Origin: JBEBVQ01 sp964636205
GTDB lineage: Bacteria > Bacteroidota > Bacteroidia > Chitinophagales > Chitinophagaceae
Direction of reading: 5' to 3'
Assembly: GCA_964636205.1 (NCBI GenBank)
Contig: CAZWPF010000002.1
Location: forward strand, 1 to 64,000
DNA length: 64,000 nt
Shown here: one piece after another, positions 52,073 to 60,412 of the stretch
How the letters are laid out: the number at the start of each line of letters is the position of its first letter
Numbering within the stretch: position 1 is the first letter of the stretch
Notes under the pieces: generated by a model
Told to the model about the DNA's origin: nothing
What the model saw: only the letters and a program-made list of their open reading frames with translations
The model's database searches: none
Position numbers and translations under genes: made by a program

Positions 52073-52726
52073 GTGATTAATCAAAAGCTTTATACCAGTT
52101 TTCTCCTCACTTTTCTGCTTATGCTGTTTGGGGTTGTTCCTTCGACAGCGCAAATTGGAAGTGCAGACACGATTAGGCTCGGTGGCATTGTAACCGCAAC
52201 TGGCGATACAATCCCTATGGTTTTTTTGCCGGAATTTGTAAAGACTGCCAAATTGCCCCGTAAATATGTAAGACAACGGCAACGTTGGGATAAACTTAGA
52301 TATAATGTGTACAAAGTTTACCCCTATGCGGTAATTGCTGCAGATATTTTAAAGGATATAGATGTAGAATTGGCCAAATTGGAGCATGATAAAGAAGCTC
52401 GGAAGAAATATTTGAAATCTTTGGAGAAGGAACTCAATCGCGAATTTAAAGGCGAATTGGAGGAGTTGACGATCAGTCAGGGACAGGTGTTGGTGAAGCT
52501 GATTAATAGACAGACCGGTAAAAATTGCTTTTCCATTATTCAAGAGCTAAAGGGCGGCTTTTCTGCCGTGGTATGGCAATCTGTAGCGCTCTTGTTTTCC
52601 AATAACCTAAAAAAAGAATATGACCCCGAAGGTCGGGATAAAGACATCGAGATGATTGTGCAAGAACTGGAAGCACAATTATATTACGAGCATATTCAGC
52701 AGCAACAGGCGCAAAGAGCGAGGTAA
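52073..52726 (+). CDS. DUF4294 domain secreted protein
   Basis: A 217-residue protein with signal peptide (about 1-26, ending STAQ) and a DUF4294 domain (about 35-200), a Bacteroidota family of unknown function. Typical features are DTIPMVFLPEF, RYNVYKVYPYAVIAADIL, REFKGELEELTISQGQVLVKLI and the final acidic/Gln-rich helix. It is probably periplasmic. The start is a GTG with no clear ribosome binding site. The last helix leads straight into a GAGAAA-repeat tract after the stop codon. No obvious functional link to the cysteine desulfurase that follows. Confidence 0.82.
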   Translation: MINQKLYTSFLLTFLLMLFGVVPSTAQIGSADTIRLGGIVTATGDTIPMVFLPEFVKTAKLPRKYVRQRQRWDKLRYNVYKVYPYAVIAADILKDIDVELAKLEHDKEARKKYLKSLEKELNREFKGELEELTISQGQVLVKLINRQTGKNCFSIIQELKGGFSAVVWQSVALLFSNNLKKEYDPEGRDKDIEMIVQELEAQLYYEHIQQQQAQRAR

Positions 52727-52745
52727 AGAGAGAAAGAGGGTTTGA

Positions 52746-52799
52746 GAGAAAGAGAAAGAGAAAGAGAAAGAGAAAGAGAAAGAGAAAGAGAAAGAGAAA
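52746..52799 (+). repeat. Hexanucleotide tandem repeat (GAGAAA)9
   Basis: Nine perfect copies of GAGAAA, flanked by further purine-only imperfect copies (about 52724-52813). It starts 20 nt after the DUF4294 stop codon and ends about 75 nt before the promoter box of the cysteine desulfurase gene. Such tracts change length by slippage; a pure purine strand may also adopt unusual structures. Confidence 0.92.
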
Positions 52800-52875
52800 G
52801 AGAGGATGAGAGGTGGGCTTTTTAAAATGCTGCGGTTAAAATCGGGTAGATACAGTGAAAGCGATTCATTTTTTA

Positions 52876-52883
52876 TAATTTTG
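52876..52883 (+). promoter_or_regulatory. -7 promoter box of the cysteine desulfurase gene
   Basis: TAATTTTG, a perfect TAnnTTTG box 22 nt upstream of the ATG, just after the GAGAAA repeat region. Confidence 0.5.
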
Positions 52884-52905
52884 CACGGCTAATTACCTAT
52901 ATATC

Positions 52906-54039
52906 ATGCGCCGTATTTACCTGGACAATGCCGCCACCACACCTCTGGATCCTCAGGTTTTGGAAACAATGATGCCTTATCTCACTGAGAAATTCGGCAA
53001 TCCATCCTCCATTTATTCCTACGGAAGAGAAACCAAAATGGCGATCGAAAATGCAAGGAAAACAGTCGCCAAAATCCTGAACTGTAATCCCGGAGAAATA
53101 TTCTTTACTTCAGGCGGCACAGAGAGTACCAATACTGCCATCCAATCTGCAGTTCGGGATCTGGGCTGCACCCATATCATCACTTCGCCCATCGAACACC
53201 ATGCTACTTTACATACTGTTGAGGATCTGGCAAACCGAGGGGTGGTGGGATTTAGCCTGGTAAAACTCACCGAAAATGGGCATGTCTCTATCGCTCATTT
53301 AGAAGAATTATTGCAACAGACTCCGGGCAAATGCTTGGTGACCCTGATGCACGCCAATAACGAAATCGGTAATTTGCTCAAAGTAAAGGCTGTCGGAGAA
53401 TTATGCGAGCGTTACAACGCCATTTTCCACTGCGATATGGTTCAAACCATCGGTCACTACCCGATCGACCTGAAAAATCTATACGTCCATTTCGCAAGCG
53501 CCGCAGGTCATAAATTCCACGGTCCAAAAGGGGTTGGTGTACTGTATATCAACGAGAACATAACAATCAAACCTATACTCAACGGTGGTGCACAAGAGAG
53601 AAATATGCGCGCAGGAACCGAAAATATATACGGTATCGTCGGATTCGCAAAAGCACTGGAATTAGCTGCAGAGAATTTCGATAAAGACATGAACTATGTC
53701 AGTGAGCTAAAACAATACATGTGCAGCCAGTTGCAAGAGAATTTCGAAGGTGTGGTTTGCAATGGTGATACTAACGGCAGTAGCCTTTACACCGTCCTGA
53801 ATGTCTCTTTCCCTAGAAATGAAAAATCAGAAATGCTGTTGTTTAACCTGGACATGGCCGGCATTTGTGTCAGCGGTGGCAGTGCATGCAGTAGCGGTGC
53901 TAATAATATGAGCCATGTGATCCGGGCAATATACAATGGCCAGTCAGAAAACATGGTACCCATCCGCTTCTCCTTCTCCAGACACAATACCAAGGAGGAA
54001 ATCGATGCCGTGATCAATAAGCTAAAAGAACTTTTATAA
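52906..54039 (+). CDS. Cysteine desulfurase (NifS/IscS-type)
   Basis: A 377-residue class V PLP aminotransferase-fold enzyme that takes sulfur from cysteine for Fe-S cluster or tRNA thiolation. The start RIYLDNAATTPLDP, SGGTESTN, IEHHATLHT, the PLP lysine K203 in ASAAGHKFHGPKG, and the catalytic cysteine C328 in SGGSACSSG are all present; the last motif marks group I (NifS/IscS). No iscU, iscA or suf gene adjoins it, so its acceptor is not evident. Ends before a pair of hairpins. Confidence 0.93.
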   Translation: MRRIYLDNAATTPLDPQVLETMMPYLTEKFGNPSSIYSYGRETKMAIENARKTVAKILNCNPGEIFFTSGGTESTNTAIQSAVRDLGCTHIITSPIEHHATLHTVEDLANRGVVGFSLVKLTENGHVSIAHLEELLQQTPGKCLVTLMHANNEIGNLLKVKAVGELCERYNAIFHCDMVQTIGHYPIDLKNLYVHFASAAGHKFHGPKGVGVLYINENITIKPILNGGAQERNMRAGTENIYGIVGFAKALELAAENFDKDMNYVSELKQYMCSQLQENFEGVVCNGDTNGSSLYTVLNVSFPRNEKSEMLLFNLDMAGICVSGGSACSSGANNMSHVIRAIYNGQSENMVPIRFSFSRHNTKEEIDAVINKLKELL

Positions 54040-54060
54040 ACTTATAAAGATTAATCTTTT

Positions 54061-54072
54061 CGGCAATTGCCG
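54061..54072. repeat. Short palindrome CGGCAATTGCCG
   Basis: A perfect 12-bp palindrome 21 nt after the cysteine desulfurase stop codon. It shares the CGGCAAT core with the terminator stem that follows, so the mRNA could form either hairpin. Confidence 0.5.
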
Positions 54073-54089
54073 ACAAAGGATGAAAATTT

Positions 54090-54115
54090 CCGGCAATGGC
54101 ATGGGCTATTGCCGG
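54090..54115 (+). terminator. Terminator after the cysteine desulfurase gene
   Basis: Stem CCGGCAAT / ATTGCCGG, 10-nt loop, followed within five bases by a run of Ts (ACTTTTTA). Confidence 0.6.
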
Positions 54116-54185
54116 ATTTACTTTTTAAGCTTGTTTATTCCTGAATTTGTTATCCCGTTCTGAAGACTAATAACCGATTCCCCCC

Positions 54186-54193
54186 TATCTTTG
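54186..54193 (+). promoter_or_regulatory. -7 promoter box that decides the purC start
   Basis: TATCTTTG ends 18 nt before the ATG at 54212. A longer frame begins at a TTG that forms the last three bases of this box and so cannot be in the transcript. Confidence 0.55.
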
Positions 54194-54211
54194 TCGCCTA
54201 AACATAATTCC

Positions 54212-55132
54212 ATGTTACAGTTACCCAACCAAACCGCATTCTATCGCGGAAAAGTTCGTGATGTATATACCATTAATGACAAATATTTGGTAATGCTTGT
54301 AAGCGACCGAATTTCAGCCTTCGATGTTGTTCTGCCACGACCCATTCCTTATAAAGGACAAGTCCTGAACCAAATCGCGGCTGAGTTTCTCGACGCCACC
54401 AGCGATATCGTTCCCAACTGGAAGATTGCTACCCCATTACCCAACGTAACTATCGGTCATAAATGTGAAACTTTCCCTGTGGAAATGGTAATCCGAGGCA
54501 ATCTGACCGGTCATGCCTGGCGCACATATAAATCAGGAAAACGCGAATTATGCGGAGTACCTCTGCCAGAAGGCATGAAAGAAAATGATTTCTTCGATGA
54601 ACCAATTCTGACTCCCACCACAAAGGCGCATGAAGGTCATGATGAAGATATCAGTAGAGAAGAAATCATCAGCTCCGGATTGGTATCAGCACATGAGTAC
54701 GAACAATTGGAACGCTATACCCGCGCCCTGTTTGAAAGAGGTAGAAAAATCGCAAACGAACGTGGATTGATTCTGGTAGATACTAAATATGAATTCGGAA
54801 AAATCGGCGATACTATCTACCTGATCGACGAAATACATACCCCCGATTCATCTCGCTATTTTTACCTGGAAGGATTCGAAGAAAGACAAGAAAAAGGCGA
54901 AGCACAAAAGCAATTGTCAAAAGAATTTGTGAGAGAATGGCTGATGGAAAACGGATTCCAAGGTAAAGAAGGACAAACTATCCCCGAAATGACCGACGAG
55001 GTGGTGAATGGAATTTCTGAAAGATATATCGAACTATTCGAGCAAGTAACCGGAAAGCCTTTCCAAAAGCAAGATGTCAGCGAGGAGGAGATCGTGCCTA
55101 TGCTGACAAAAGCTCTGGATCAGTTAGCATAG
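54212..55132 (+). CDS. purC: SAICAR synthetase
   Basis: Joins CAIR and aspartate in purine synthesis. A 306-residue protein of the longer, Bacteroidota-type form. Motifs: YRGKVRDVY (ATP/phosphate loop), LVSDRISAFDVVLP, EMVIRGNLTGHAWR, TPTTKAHEGHDEDI and the metal/aspartate region LIDEIHTPDSSRY. The ATG at 54212 follows a promoter box closely. Single gene; hutU follows 50 nt downstream and might be read through, though the two pathways are unrelated. Confidence 0.96.
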   Translation: MLQLPNQTAFYRGKVRDVYTINDKYLVMLVSDRISAFDVVLPRPIPYKGQVLNQIAAEFLDATSDIVPNWKIATPLPNVTIGHKCETFPVEMVIRGNLTGHAWRTYKSGKRELCGVPLPEGMKENDFFDEPILTPTTKAHEGHDEDISREEIISSGLVSAHEYEQLERYTRALFERGRKIANERGLILVDTKYEFGKIGDTIYLIDEIHTPDSSRYFYLEGFEERQEKGEAQKQLSKEFVREWLMENGFQGKEGQTIPEMTDEVVNGISERYIELFEQVTGKPFQKQDVSEEEIVPMLTKALDQLA

Positions 55133-55182
55133 TATTCGAAACCGAATACATTTATTAATAAATATTATAAACACCTTTCAAT

Positions 55183-56841
55183 ATGGCCAACGAGGCGTCT
55201 AAACGTATCATCAAAGCACCTACCGGCAATGTGTTGCACTGTAAAAACTGGGTTTCTGAAGCAGCTTACCGAATGATCCAAAACAATTTGGATCCCGAGG
55301 TCGCAGAACGTCCGGAAGATCTCGTCGTATACGGTGGAATCGGTAAAGCAGCGCGTAATTGGCCCAGCTTTGATAAGATACTGGAATGCCTGACCGAATT
55401 GGAAGAAGACGAAACCTTGCTGGTGCAAAGTGGCAAACCCGTCGGAGTACTGAGATCTCATAAACATGCCCCCAGGGTCATCATTGCCAATTCCAATCTG
55501 GTAGGTAAATGGGCCAACTGGGATCATTTCAGAGAACTGGAAGCTAAGGGCTTGATGATGTATGGTCAGATGACCGCCGGTAGCTGGATCTATATCGGCA
55601 CTCAAGGTATCGTTCAGGGCACCTACGAAACCTATCTTTCATTGGCTAATCAGCACTATGGAGGAAGTCTGAAAAACACCTTGAATGTAACCGCGGGTTT
55701 GGGCGGTATGGGTGGTGCTCAACCGCTGGCTATCACCATGAATGAGGGTGTTTGTCTCGCCGCGGAAATGGAAGAATGGCGGATTAAAAAAAGGATCGAG
55801 ACGCGTTATTTGGATAAATGGACCGGTGATATTGATGAGGCAATCGACTGGGCATTGAAAGCAAAAGAAAACGGTGAAGCAGTATCGATTGGCGTCTGCT
55901 GTAATGCAGTAGACCTGTTGCAAAGACTCCTCGATCGAAATATCACACCGGATACATTGACGGATCAGACATCCGCACACGATGAATTGATTGGGTATTT
56001 CCCCGAAAATTTATCGGTAGAAGCAGCCAATCAACTCAGAAAGGATAATCCAAACGAATATATCGAGCGTTCTCTTGACACTATGGCGCGTCATGTACGC
56101 CAGATGCTCGAACTGCAAAAAAGAGGAGCAATTACCTTCGACTACGGTAATAACTTGAGAGGTCAGGCCTTTGACAAAAGAGGAGTGCAAAACGCTTTCG
56201 ACTTCCCCGGTTTTGTTCCGGCATACATCCGTCCGCTTTTTTGCGAAGGAAAAGGGCCATTCCGTTGGGTAGCATTAAGCGGAGACCCGGAAGATATATA
56301 CACGACCGATCAGGCATTGCTGGAACTTTTCCCGGAGAATCAGGGTTTGAAACGTTGGCTGACCATGGCCAAAGAAAAAATCGCGTTCCAGGGTCTGCCA
56401 GCTCGTATCTGCTGGTTGGGTATGGGTGAACGAGAAAAGGCTGGTCTGATGTTTAATGAATTGGTGAGAACCGGAAAGGTGAAAGCCCCAATCGTAATCG
56501 GAAGAGATCACCTCGACTGCGGATCGGTTGCCTCTCCAAACAGAGAAACAGAAGCGATGAAAGATGGCTCTGATGCCGTAGCCGATTGGCCCATTCTAAA
56601 CGCGCTAATCAATACCGCCGGAGGAGCATCCTGGGTTTCTTTCCACCACGGCGGAGGCGTAGGTATGGGATATTCACTCCATGCAGGCATGGTGATCGTA
56701 GCCGACGGAACCGATGATGCAGCAGAGCGTTTAAGAAGAGTGTTGCACAACGACCCGGCTATGGGAGTAATCAGACATACAGACGCCGGTTATGAGAAAG
56801 CAACAGAATACGGCCGCGAGTACGGATTGAATATTTGGTGA
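55183..56841 (+). CDS. hutU: Urocanate hydratase
   Basis: Second enzyme of histidine degradation: urocanate plus water to imidazolonepropionate, using tightly bound NAD+ as electrophile. The 552-residue length is normal. The NAD-binding glycine loop TAGLGGMGGAQP, the YIGTQGIVQGTYET segment, the conserved ARICWLGMGERE with C410, and GRDHLDCGSVASPNRETE plus FHHGGGVGMGYSLHAG are all present. Other family members usually have Ser in DHLDSGS; Cys here is a small variation. No hutH, hutI or hutG is in the window, so the pathway is split or incomplete. Confidence 0.97.
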   Translation: MANEASKRIIKAPTGNVLHCKNWVSEAAYRMIQNNLDPEVAERPEDLVVYGGIGKAARNWPSFDKILECLTELEEDETLLVQSGKPVGVLRSHKHAPRVIIANSNLVGKWANWDHFRELEAKGLMMYGQMTAGSWIYIGTQGIVQGTYETYLSLANQHYGGSLKNTLNVTAGLGGMGGAQPLAITMNEGVCLAAEMEEWRIKKRIETRYLDKWTGDIDEAIDWALKAKENGEAVSIGVCCNAVDLLQRLLDRNITPDTLTDQTSAHDELIGYFPENLSVEAANQLRKDNPNEYIERSLDTMARHVRQMLELQKRGAITFDYGNNLRGQAFDKRGVQNAFDFPGFVPAYIRPLFCEGKGPFRWVALSGDPEDIYTTDQALLELFPENQGLKRWLTMAKEKIAFQGLPARICWLGMGEREKAGLMFNELVRTGKVKAPIVIGRDHLDCGSVASPNRETEAMKDGSDAVADWPILNALINTAGGASWVSFHHGGGVGMGYSLHAGMVIVADGTDDAAERLRRVLHNDPAMGVIRHTDAGYEKATEYGREYGLNIW

Positions 56842-56877
56842 TAATATCGTTCAACCCAATATAAAGCTTACCATTTG

Positions 56878-56908
56878 TTGCCCCTGAATAAAGGGGCAAT
56901 TTCTTTTT
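56878..56908 (+). terminator. Intrinsic terminator of hutU
   Basis: Perfect 8-bp stem TTGCCCCT / AGGGGCAA with a 6-nt loop, followed by TTTCTTTTT. It isolates hutU from the heme operon. Confidence 0.9.
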
Positions 56909-56995
56909 AATAAACTAAAATGGCGATCATTCTCCTGAATATCAACATATTGCTAGCACAACTCCCTCTTGACTTTTCTATGACAATCTTTTCCC

Positions 56996-57014
56996 GATTA
57001 TGAAAATAATGAGG
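56996..57014 (+). promoter_or_regulatory. Candidate Fur box of the heme operon
   Basis: GATTATGAAAATAATGAGG matches the classical 19-bp E. coli Fur box at 13 positions and contains the inverted repeat ATTAT-GAAA-ATAAT. It ends 12 nt upstream of the -7 box at 57027, overlapping the -33 region, where a bound repressor would block polymerase. Iron or heme control of such operons is well established; the actual site in this genus is inference. Confidence 0.4.
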
Positions 57015-57026
57015 GAGGGATGATTC

Positions 57027-57034
57027 TATCTTTG
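57027..57034 (+). promoter_or_regulatory. -7 promoter box of the heme operon
   Basis: TATCTTTG, a perfect TAnnTTTG box 47 nt upstream of the first gene. The leader would be about 42 nt long. Confidence 0.52.
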
Positions 57035-57081
57035 CGCCATCATTCGAAAAGAGTGAATTATTCAAATCAATCTATCCAAAA

Positions 57082-58413
57082 ATGAAAAAAGCAATACTAT
57101 TGTCAGGACTTTCCCTGGCTACTTTGAATGTGCTGGCACAAACGACCATTACAGATACTGTAAGTATGGGTGCCGGTTATGCAAATAATATTTGGTATAG
57201 CCTTGAAAATGATGAGCAAGGAAGCGCACCGGCTAACAACTGGGAACTTGCACTTATCGCCAGCGGAAAACCGGCTAATCCGCTTACTACAGGGATATTT
57301 ATCAATCCTGCAGGTAGTAAAACAATGACAGTTTATGTAGTACCCGGTGCAGGACGTGGAGATTTTGCTACTATCGATACTGCCGGATTATCTACCTGGA
57401 CTCCCTTGTATAACAGCGATACCAGCTGGGCAATGGGCGCATTCAACCAACCGTCTACCGGCATGATGGACTACGGTTGGGGTGTGTACGACATGGATGA
57501 TCATAATATTAAAGGCGATAAAATCTTTATCATTCAGTACGCTACCGGTGGTGGTATGGGTGGTGGACAAGCCACTTATGAATACAGAAAATTGTATATC
57601 GACCTGAATACAAAGGGTAACAAGTTTACGATTTATCACGACTTGTTGGATAATTCAGACTTCACTACTTCTGAAATTGATTTCTCCAACAATCAGGATA
57701 AAAACTTTATCTACTTCTCTCTCGAAAACAAACAAATTATCGACAGAGAGCCGGCATCCGCTAATTGGGATCTGCTGTTTACCAAATACGTTTCTTCTAC
57801 AGAACCTTACGGTGCTACACAAGCATATAACCAAGTGGTTACCGGTGTGCTCCAAAACCATGGTGTAGAAGTAGCCCAAGCAAACAATGTTGACCAAGAC
57901 GATTTCGAAGATTATCAATCAGCAACTTTCTCCAACCATATCAATATCATCGGTTTTGATTGGAAAGAAATGGATTATCAAACTCTGGGTTGGAACATCG
58001 CTGACAGTGTAGTTTACTTTGTAAAAACCAACAAAAAAGACATCTGGAAAGTAGTTTTCACCGGATTTGACGGTTCTACCAGCGGTTCCTTTATTCTCAA
58101 CAAAAAATTGCTTTACAAAGCACCTGAATCATCAGTAAATGATGTGAAAGGCGGTATCGCATCTCTGGCACTCTATCCAAATCCGGTATCGAACGGACGA
58201 GTAAATCTGGTTTATTCTTTCAATACCCAGGTTGACAAGGCTACCGTAACCGTAACTGATATGGCCGGCAGAACGATTCGCAACGAATCAGTAAACACAA
58301 CTCCTGGTATCAATCAATATATGATCACTACCACCGGACTTCAAGCAGGTATGTATCTGGTAAATCTGACTACAGATAAAGGTACTATGCAGCAAAAGCT
58401 GATCGTGCAATAG
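57082..58413 (+). CDS. Secreted HmuY-like heme-binding candidate with T9SS sorting domain
   Basis: A 443-residue secreted protein at the head of a heme uptake operon. A signal peptide (1-20, ending VLAQ) is followed by two segments of HmuY-like character: NNIWYSLENDEQ then NNWELALIA (about 35-60), and NFIYFSLENKQIIDRE then ANWDLLFTKY (about 207-235). HmuY of Porphyromonas gingivalis is a lipoprotein hemophore working with HmuR; here there is no lipobox, and a T9SS type A sorting domain fills about 358-443 (ALYPNPVSNGRVNLVY at its start, MQQKLIVQ at the end). I infer that it captures heme at the surface or in the medium and hands it to the TonB receptor. Heme ligands are not identified. Confidence 0.8.
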   Translation: MKKAILLSGLSLATLNVLAQTTITDTVSMGAGYANNIWYSLENDEQGSAPANNWELALIASGKPANPLTTGIFINPAGSKTMTVYVVPGAGRGDFATIDTAGLSTWTPLYNSDTSWAMGAFNQPSTGMMDYGWGVYDMDDHNIKGDKIFIIQYATGGGMGGGQATYEYRKLYIDLNTKGNKFTIYHDLLDNSDFTTSEIDFSNNQDKNFIYFSLENKQIIDREPASANWDLLFTKYVSSTEPYGATQAYNQVVTGVLQNHGVEVAQANNVDQDDFEDYQSATFSNHINIIGFDWKEMDYQTLGWNIADSVVYFVKTNKKDIWKVVFTGFDGSTSGSFILNKKLLYKAPESSVNDVKGGIASLALYPNPVSNGRVNLVYSFNTQVDKATVTVTDMAGRTIRNESVNTTPGINQYMITTTGLQAGMYLVNLTTDKGTMQQKLIVQ

Positions 58414-58442
58414 TCAGACAATATAAATAACGACTAATATTC

Positions 58443-58470
58443 ATCCTCCCCTGCAAGCGCGGGGGAGGAT
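58443..58470 (+). terminator. Hairpin between the HmuY-like gene and the ABC importer genes
   Basis: GC-rich 9-bp stem ATCCTCCCC / GGGGAGGAT, 10-nt loop, with only TGTTTG after it. The weak T tract suggests partial termination or an mRNA-stabilising 3' hairpin, which would make the first cistron more abundant than the rest. Confidence 0.6.
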
Positions 58471-58500
58471 TGTTTGAAAAAATAAAGAACCCAATTTAAG

Positions 58501-59382
58501 ATGAGCAAATCCTTTTATTACCTAATTTTTAGTGTCTGGGTTTTATTTGCTGCCTGCAGCAACAACGAATCAAACGAAAATAAAAACCGTAATACAATTC
58601 AGGTAAACGAAACTACCCGCATCGTTTCTCTGAATGGCACTGTTACTGAGATACTCAGTGCGCTCGGACTGGAAGAATATATCAAGGCGGTTGATGTAAC
58701 CAGCACCTACCCTGCCTCCATGCGTGAAATGCCGAAAGTTGGTCATAACCGTAACCTTTCGGCAGAACTGATCCTTTCTCATCGGCCAACTCTGGCAATA
58801 GGAACCAAGGAATTAATTAAGCCTGAGCTGACTACACAGCTGAATGGCGCAGGGGTTCCACTGATTTCATACGATTTTGAGCCTTCCGTTGAGGCCGCAA
58901 GGAATTTGATTCGCCAAATCGCAGATACATTCGGCTTATCTGAAAAAGGCAATGAGCTGATCGCTACTCTCGAACAGGATTTGCAACAAGTAACGCCTCC
59001 TGTCAATCCTCCTAAAGTGATGTGTATCTATGCCCGCGGTGCCGGCACTTTATTGGCTGCCGGAGAAGGATCCGCTCCCTATATCATGATACAATTGGCG
59101 GGTGGCACCAATGCCATTGAAGGCTTTAAAGACTTTAAACCACTTACCGCAGAAGCTTTAGTACAAGCTAATCCGGATGTCATTCTGATGTTTGAAGAAG
59201 GCCTAAAAAGCATAGGTGGCATCGACGGTTTATTACAAATACAAGGGATAAAAGAAACTAATGCCGGAAAGAACCAACAGATCATCGAGATGGACGGTCA
59301 GTTCTTAACCGGATTCGGTCCTCGTACAGGTAAAGCAGTGGATTATTTGTCAAAAAAATTGAATGAAGTACCTACGCGTTAA
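58501..59382 (+). CDS. hmuT: Heme ABC transporter substrate-binding lipoprotein
   Basis: A 293-residue cluster A-III binding protein (BtuF/HmuT type) that delivers heme to the inner-membrane importer. The signal peptide ends in LFAAC, a lipobox. The fold begins at TRIVSLNGTVTEILSALGL, then VGHNRNLSAELILSHRPTLA, a long backbone helix, and the second lobe ALVQANPDVILMFEEGL. The C-terminal FLTGFGPRTGKAVDYL is typical of the heme-binding subgroup. Its 3' end overlaps the permease gene by 20 nt. Heme rather than siderophore is assigned from the operon, which encodes HmuS and a heme-type receptor. Confidence 0.9.
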   Translation: MSKSFYYLIFSVWVLFAACSNNESNENKNRNTIQVNETTRIVSLNGTVTEILSALGLEEYIKAVDVTSTYPASMREMPKVGHNRNLSAELILSHRPTLAIGTKELIKPELTTQLNGAGVPLISYDFEPSVEAARNLIRQIADTFGLSEKGNELIATLEQDLQQVTPPVNPPKVMCIYARGAGTLLAAGEGSAPYIMIQLAGGTNAIEGFKDFKPLTAEALVQANPDVILMFEEGLKSIGGIDGLLQIQGIKETNAGKNQQIIEMDGQFLTGFGPRTGKAVDYLSKKLNEVPTR

Positions 59383-60412
59383 TATATTTCTGACGCTGCT
59401 TATCGTGCTTTTAGTAGCAATCTTTATCCTTAGCGTTGGGATGGGTGCGATGGAAATCAGTCCCGTCGAAACCCTCGCCATCCTGGCGCACCAACTGGGA
59501 TTTAATTTTGCTTCTTTCGACGCGCAACAAGAAAGTGTTTTACTTTATATCCGGCTTCCCCGGGTTATTTCCGCTATTCTGATCGGTGCTTCTCTAGCTG
59601 TATCAGGTGCAGCAATGCAAGGTTTATTCCGCAATCCATTAGCCGATCCGGGTCTTATCGGAATTTCATCAGGAGCCTCCCTGGCCGCAGTATTCACCAT
59701 CGTGGCCGGATCCAGATTACTCCCGGACTTCACCAGTATAGCCAGCCTCTATTCCCTGTCACTGGCAACATTTATAGGTGCCTGTATCACCATGGTGGTC
59801 GTGTACAAACTCTCCAATATCAATGGCAGGGTTGTAATCAGTACAATGCTGCTTTCCGGTATAGCCATCAACGCTTTCGCAGGTGCTCTGACCGGATTCT
59901 TTACCTTCAATGCGAATGATGCGCAGTTGAGAAGTATCACCTTCTGGACACTCGGCAGCTTGGGTGGTGCCACATGGACCAATGTCATGGCCTTGCTACC
60001 ATTTACCCTGATCCCGGTGCTGGTTTTGCCCCGCCTGTCAAAATCACTGAACGCTTTGGCACTTGGTGAAAACACCGCTATGTATTTGGGCATTAATATC
60101 GATCAGGCTAAGAAAATAATTGTTGTGCTTACCGCCCTCTGCGTTGGAGCCTCCGTTGCAGTGGCAGGTATCATTGGTTTTGTTGGACTGGTAATACCGC
60201 ATATAGTTAGAAAAGCAATAGGCCCCGATCATCGCTTCCTATTGCCCCTATCAGCACTATCAGGTGCTGTCTTGCTGATGTCGGCCGACTTGGTTTGTCG
60301 CACCGCATTTGCACCGGCAGAGGTACCTATCGGCATCATCACTGCCATGGTAGGAGCTCCGCTTTTTTTATATATACTTATTAAAGACAGAAAATCGACC
60401 CGACTGGCATAA
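59363..60412 (+). CDS. hmuU: Heme ABC transporter permease (FecCD family)
   Basis: A 349-residue inner-membrane permease with about ten helices. Family marks are LLYIRLPRVISAILIGASLA and SGAAMQGLFRNPLADPGLIG near the N-terminus, the conserved GALTGFFTF, FWTLGSLGGATW, and the C-terminal coupling region AGIIGFVGLVIPHIVRK followed by a helix pattern ending in MVGAPLFLYIL. It works with the following ATPase as a homodimer. It starts within the last 20 nt of the binding protein gene and its stop overlaps the ATPase start by one base (TAATG), so translation of the three is coupled. Confidence 0.94.
   Translation: MKYLRVNIFLTLLIVLLVAIFILSVGMGAMEISPVETLAILAHQLGFNFASFDAQQESVLLYIRLPRVISAILIGASLAVSGAAMQGLFRNPLADPGLIGISSGASLAAVFTIVAGSRLLPDFTSIASLYSLSLATFIGACITMVVVYKLSNINGRVVISTMLLSGIAINAFAGALTGFFTFNANDAQLRSITFWTLGSLGGATWTNVMALLPFTLIPVLVLPRLSKSLNALALGENTAMYLGINIDQAKKIIVVLTALCVGASVAVAGIIGFVGLVIPHIVRKAIGPDHRFLLPLSALSGAVLLMSADLVCRTAFAPAEVPIGIITAMVGAPLFLYILIKDRKSTRLA

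Noticed and set aside
52724..52813. Repeat tract considered as a CRISPR array
   Set aside because: The unit is six bases with no spacers; it is a simple tandem repeat.
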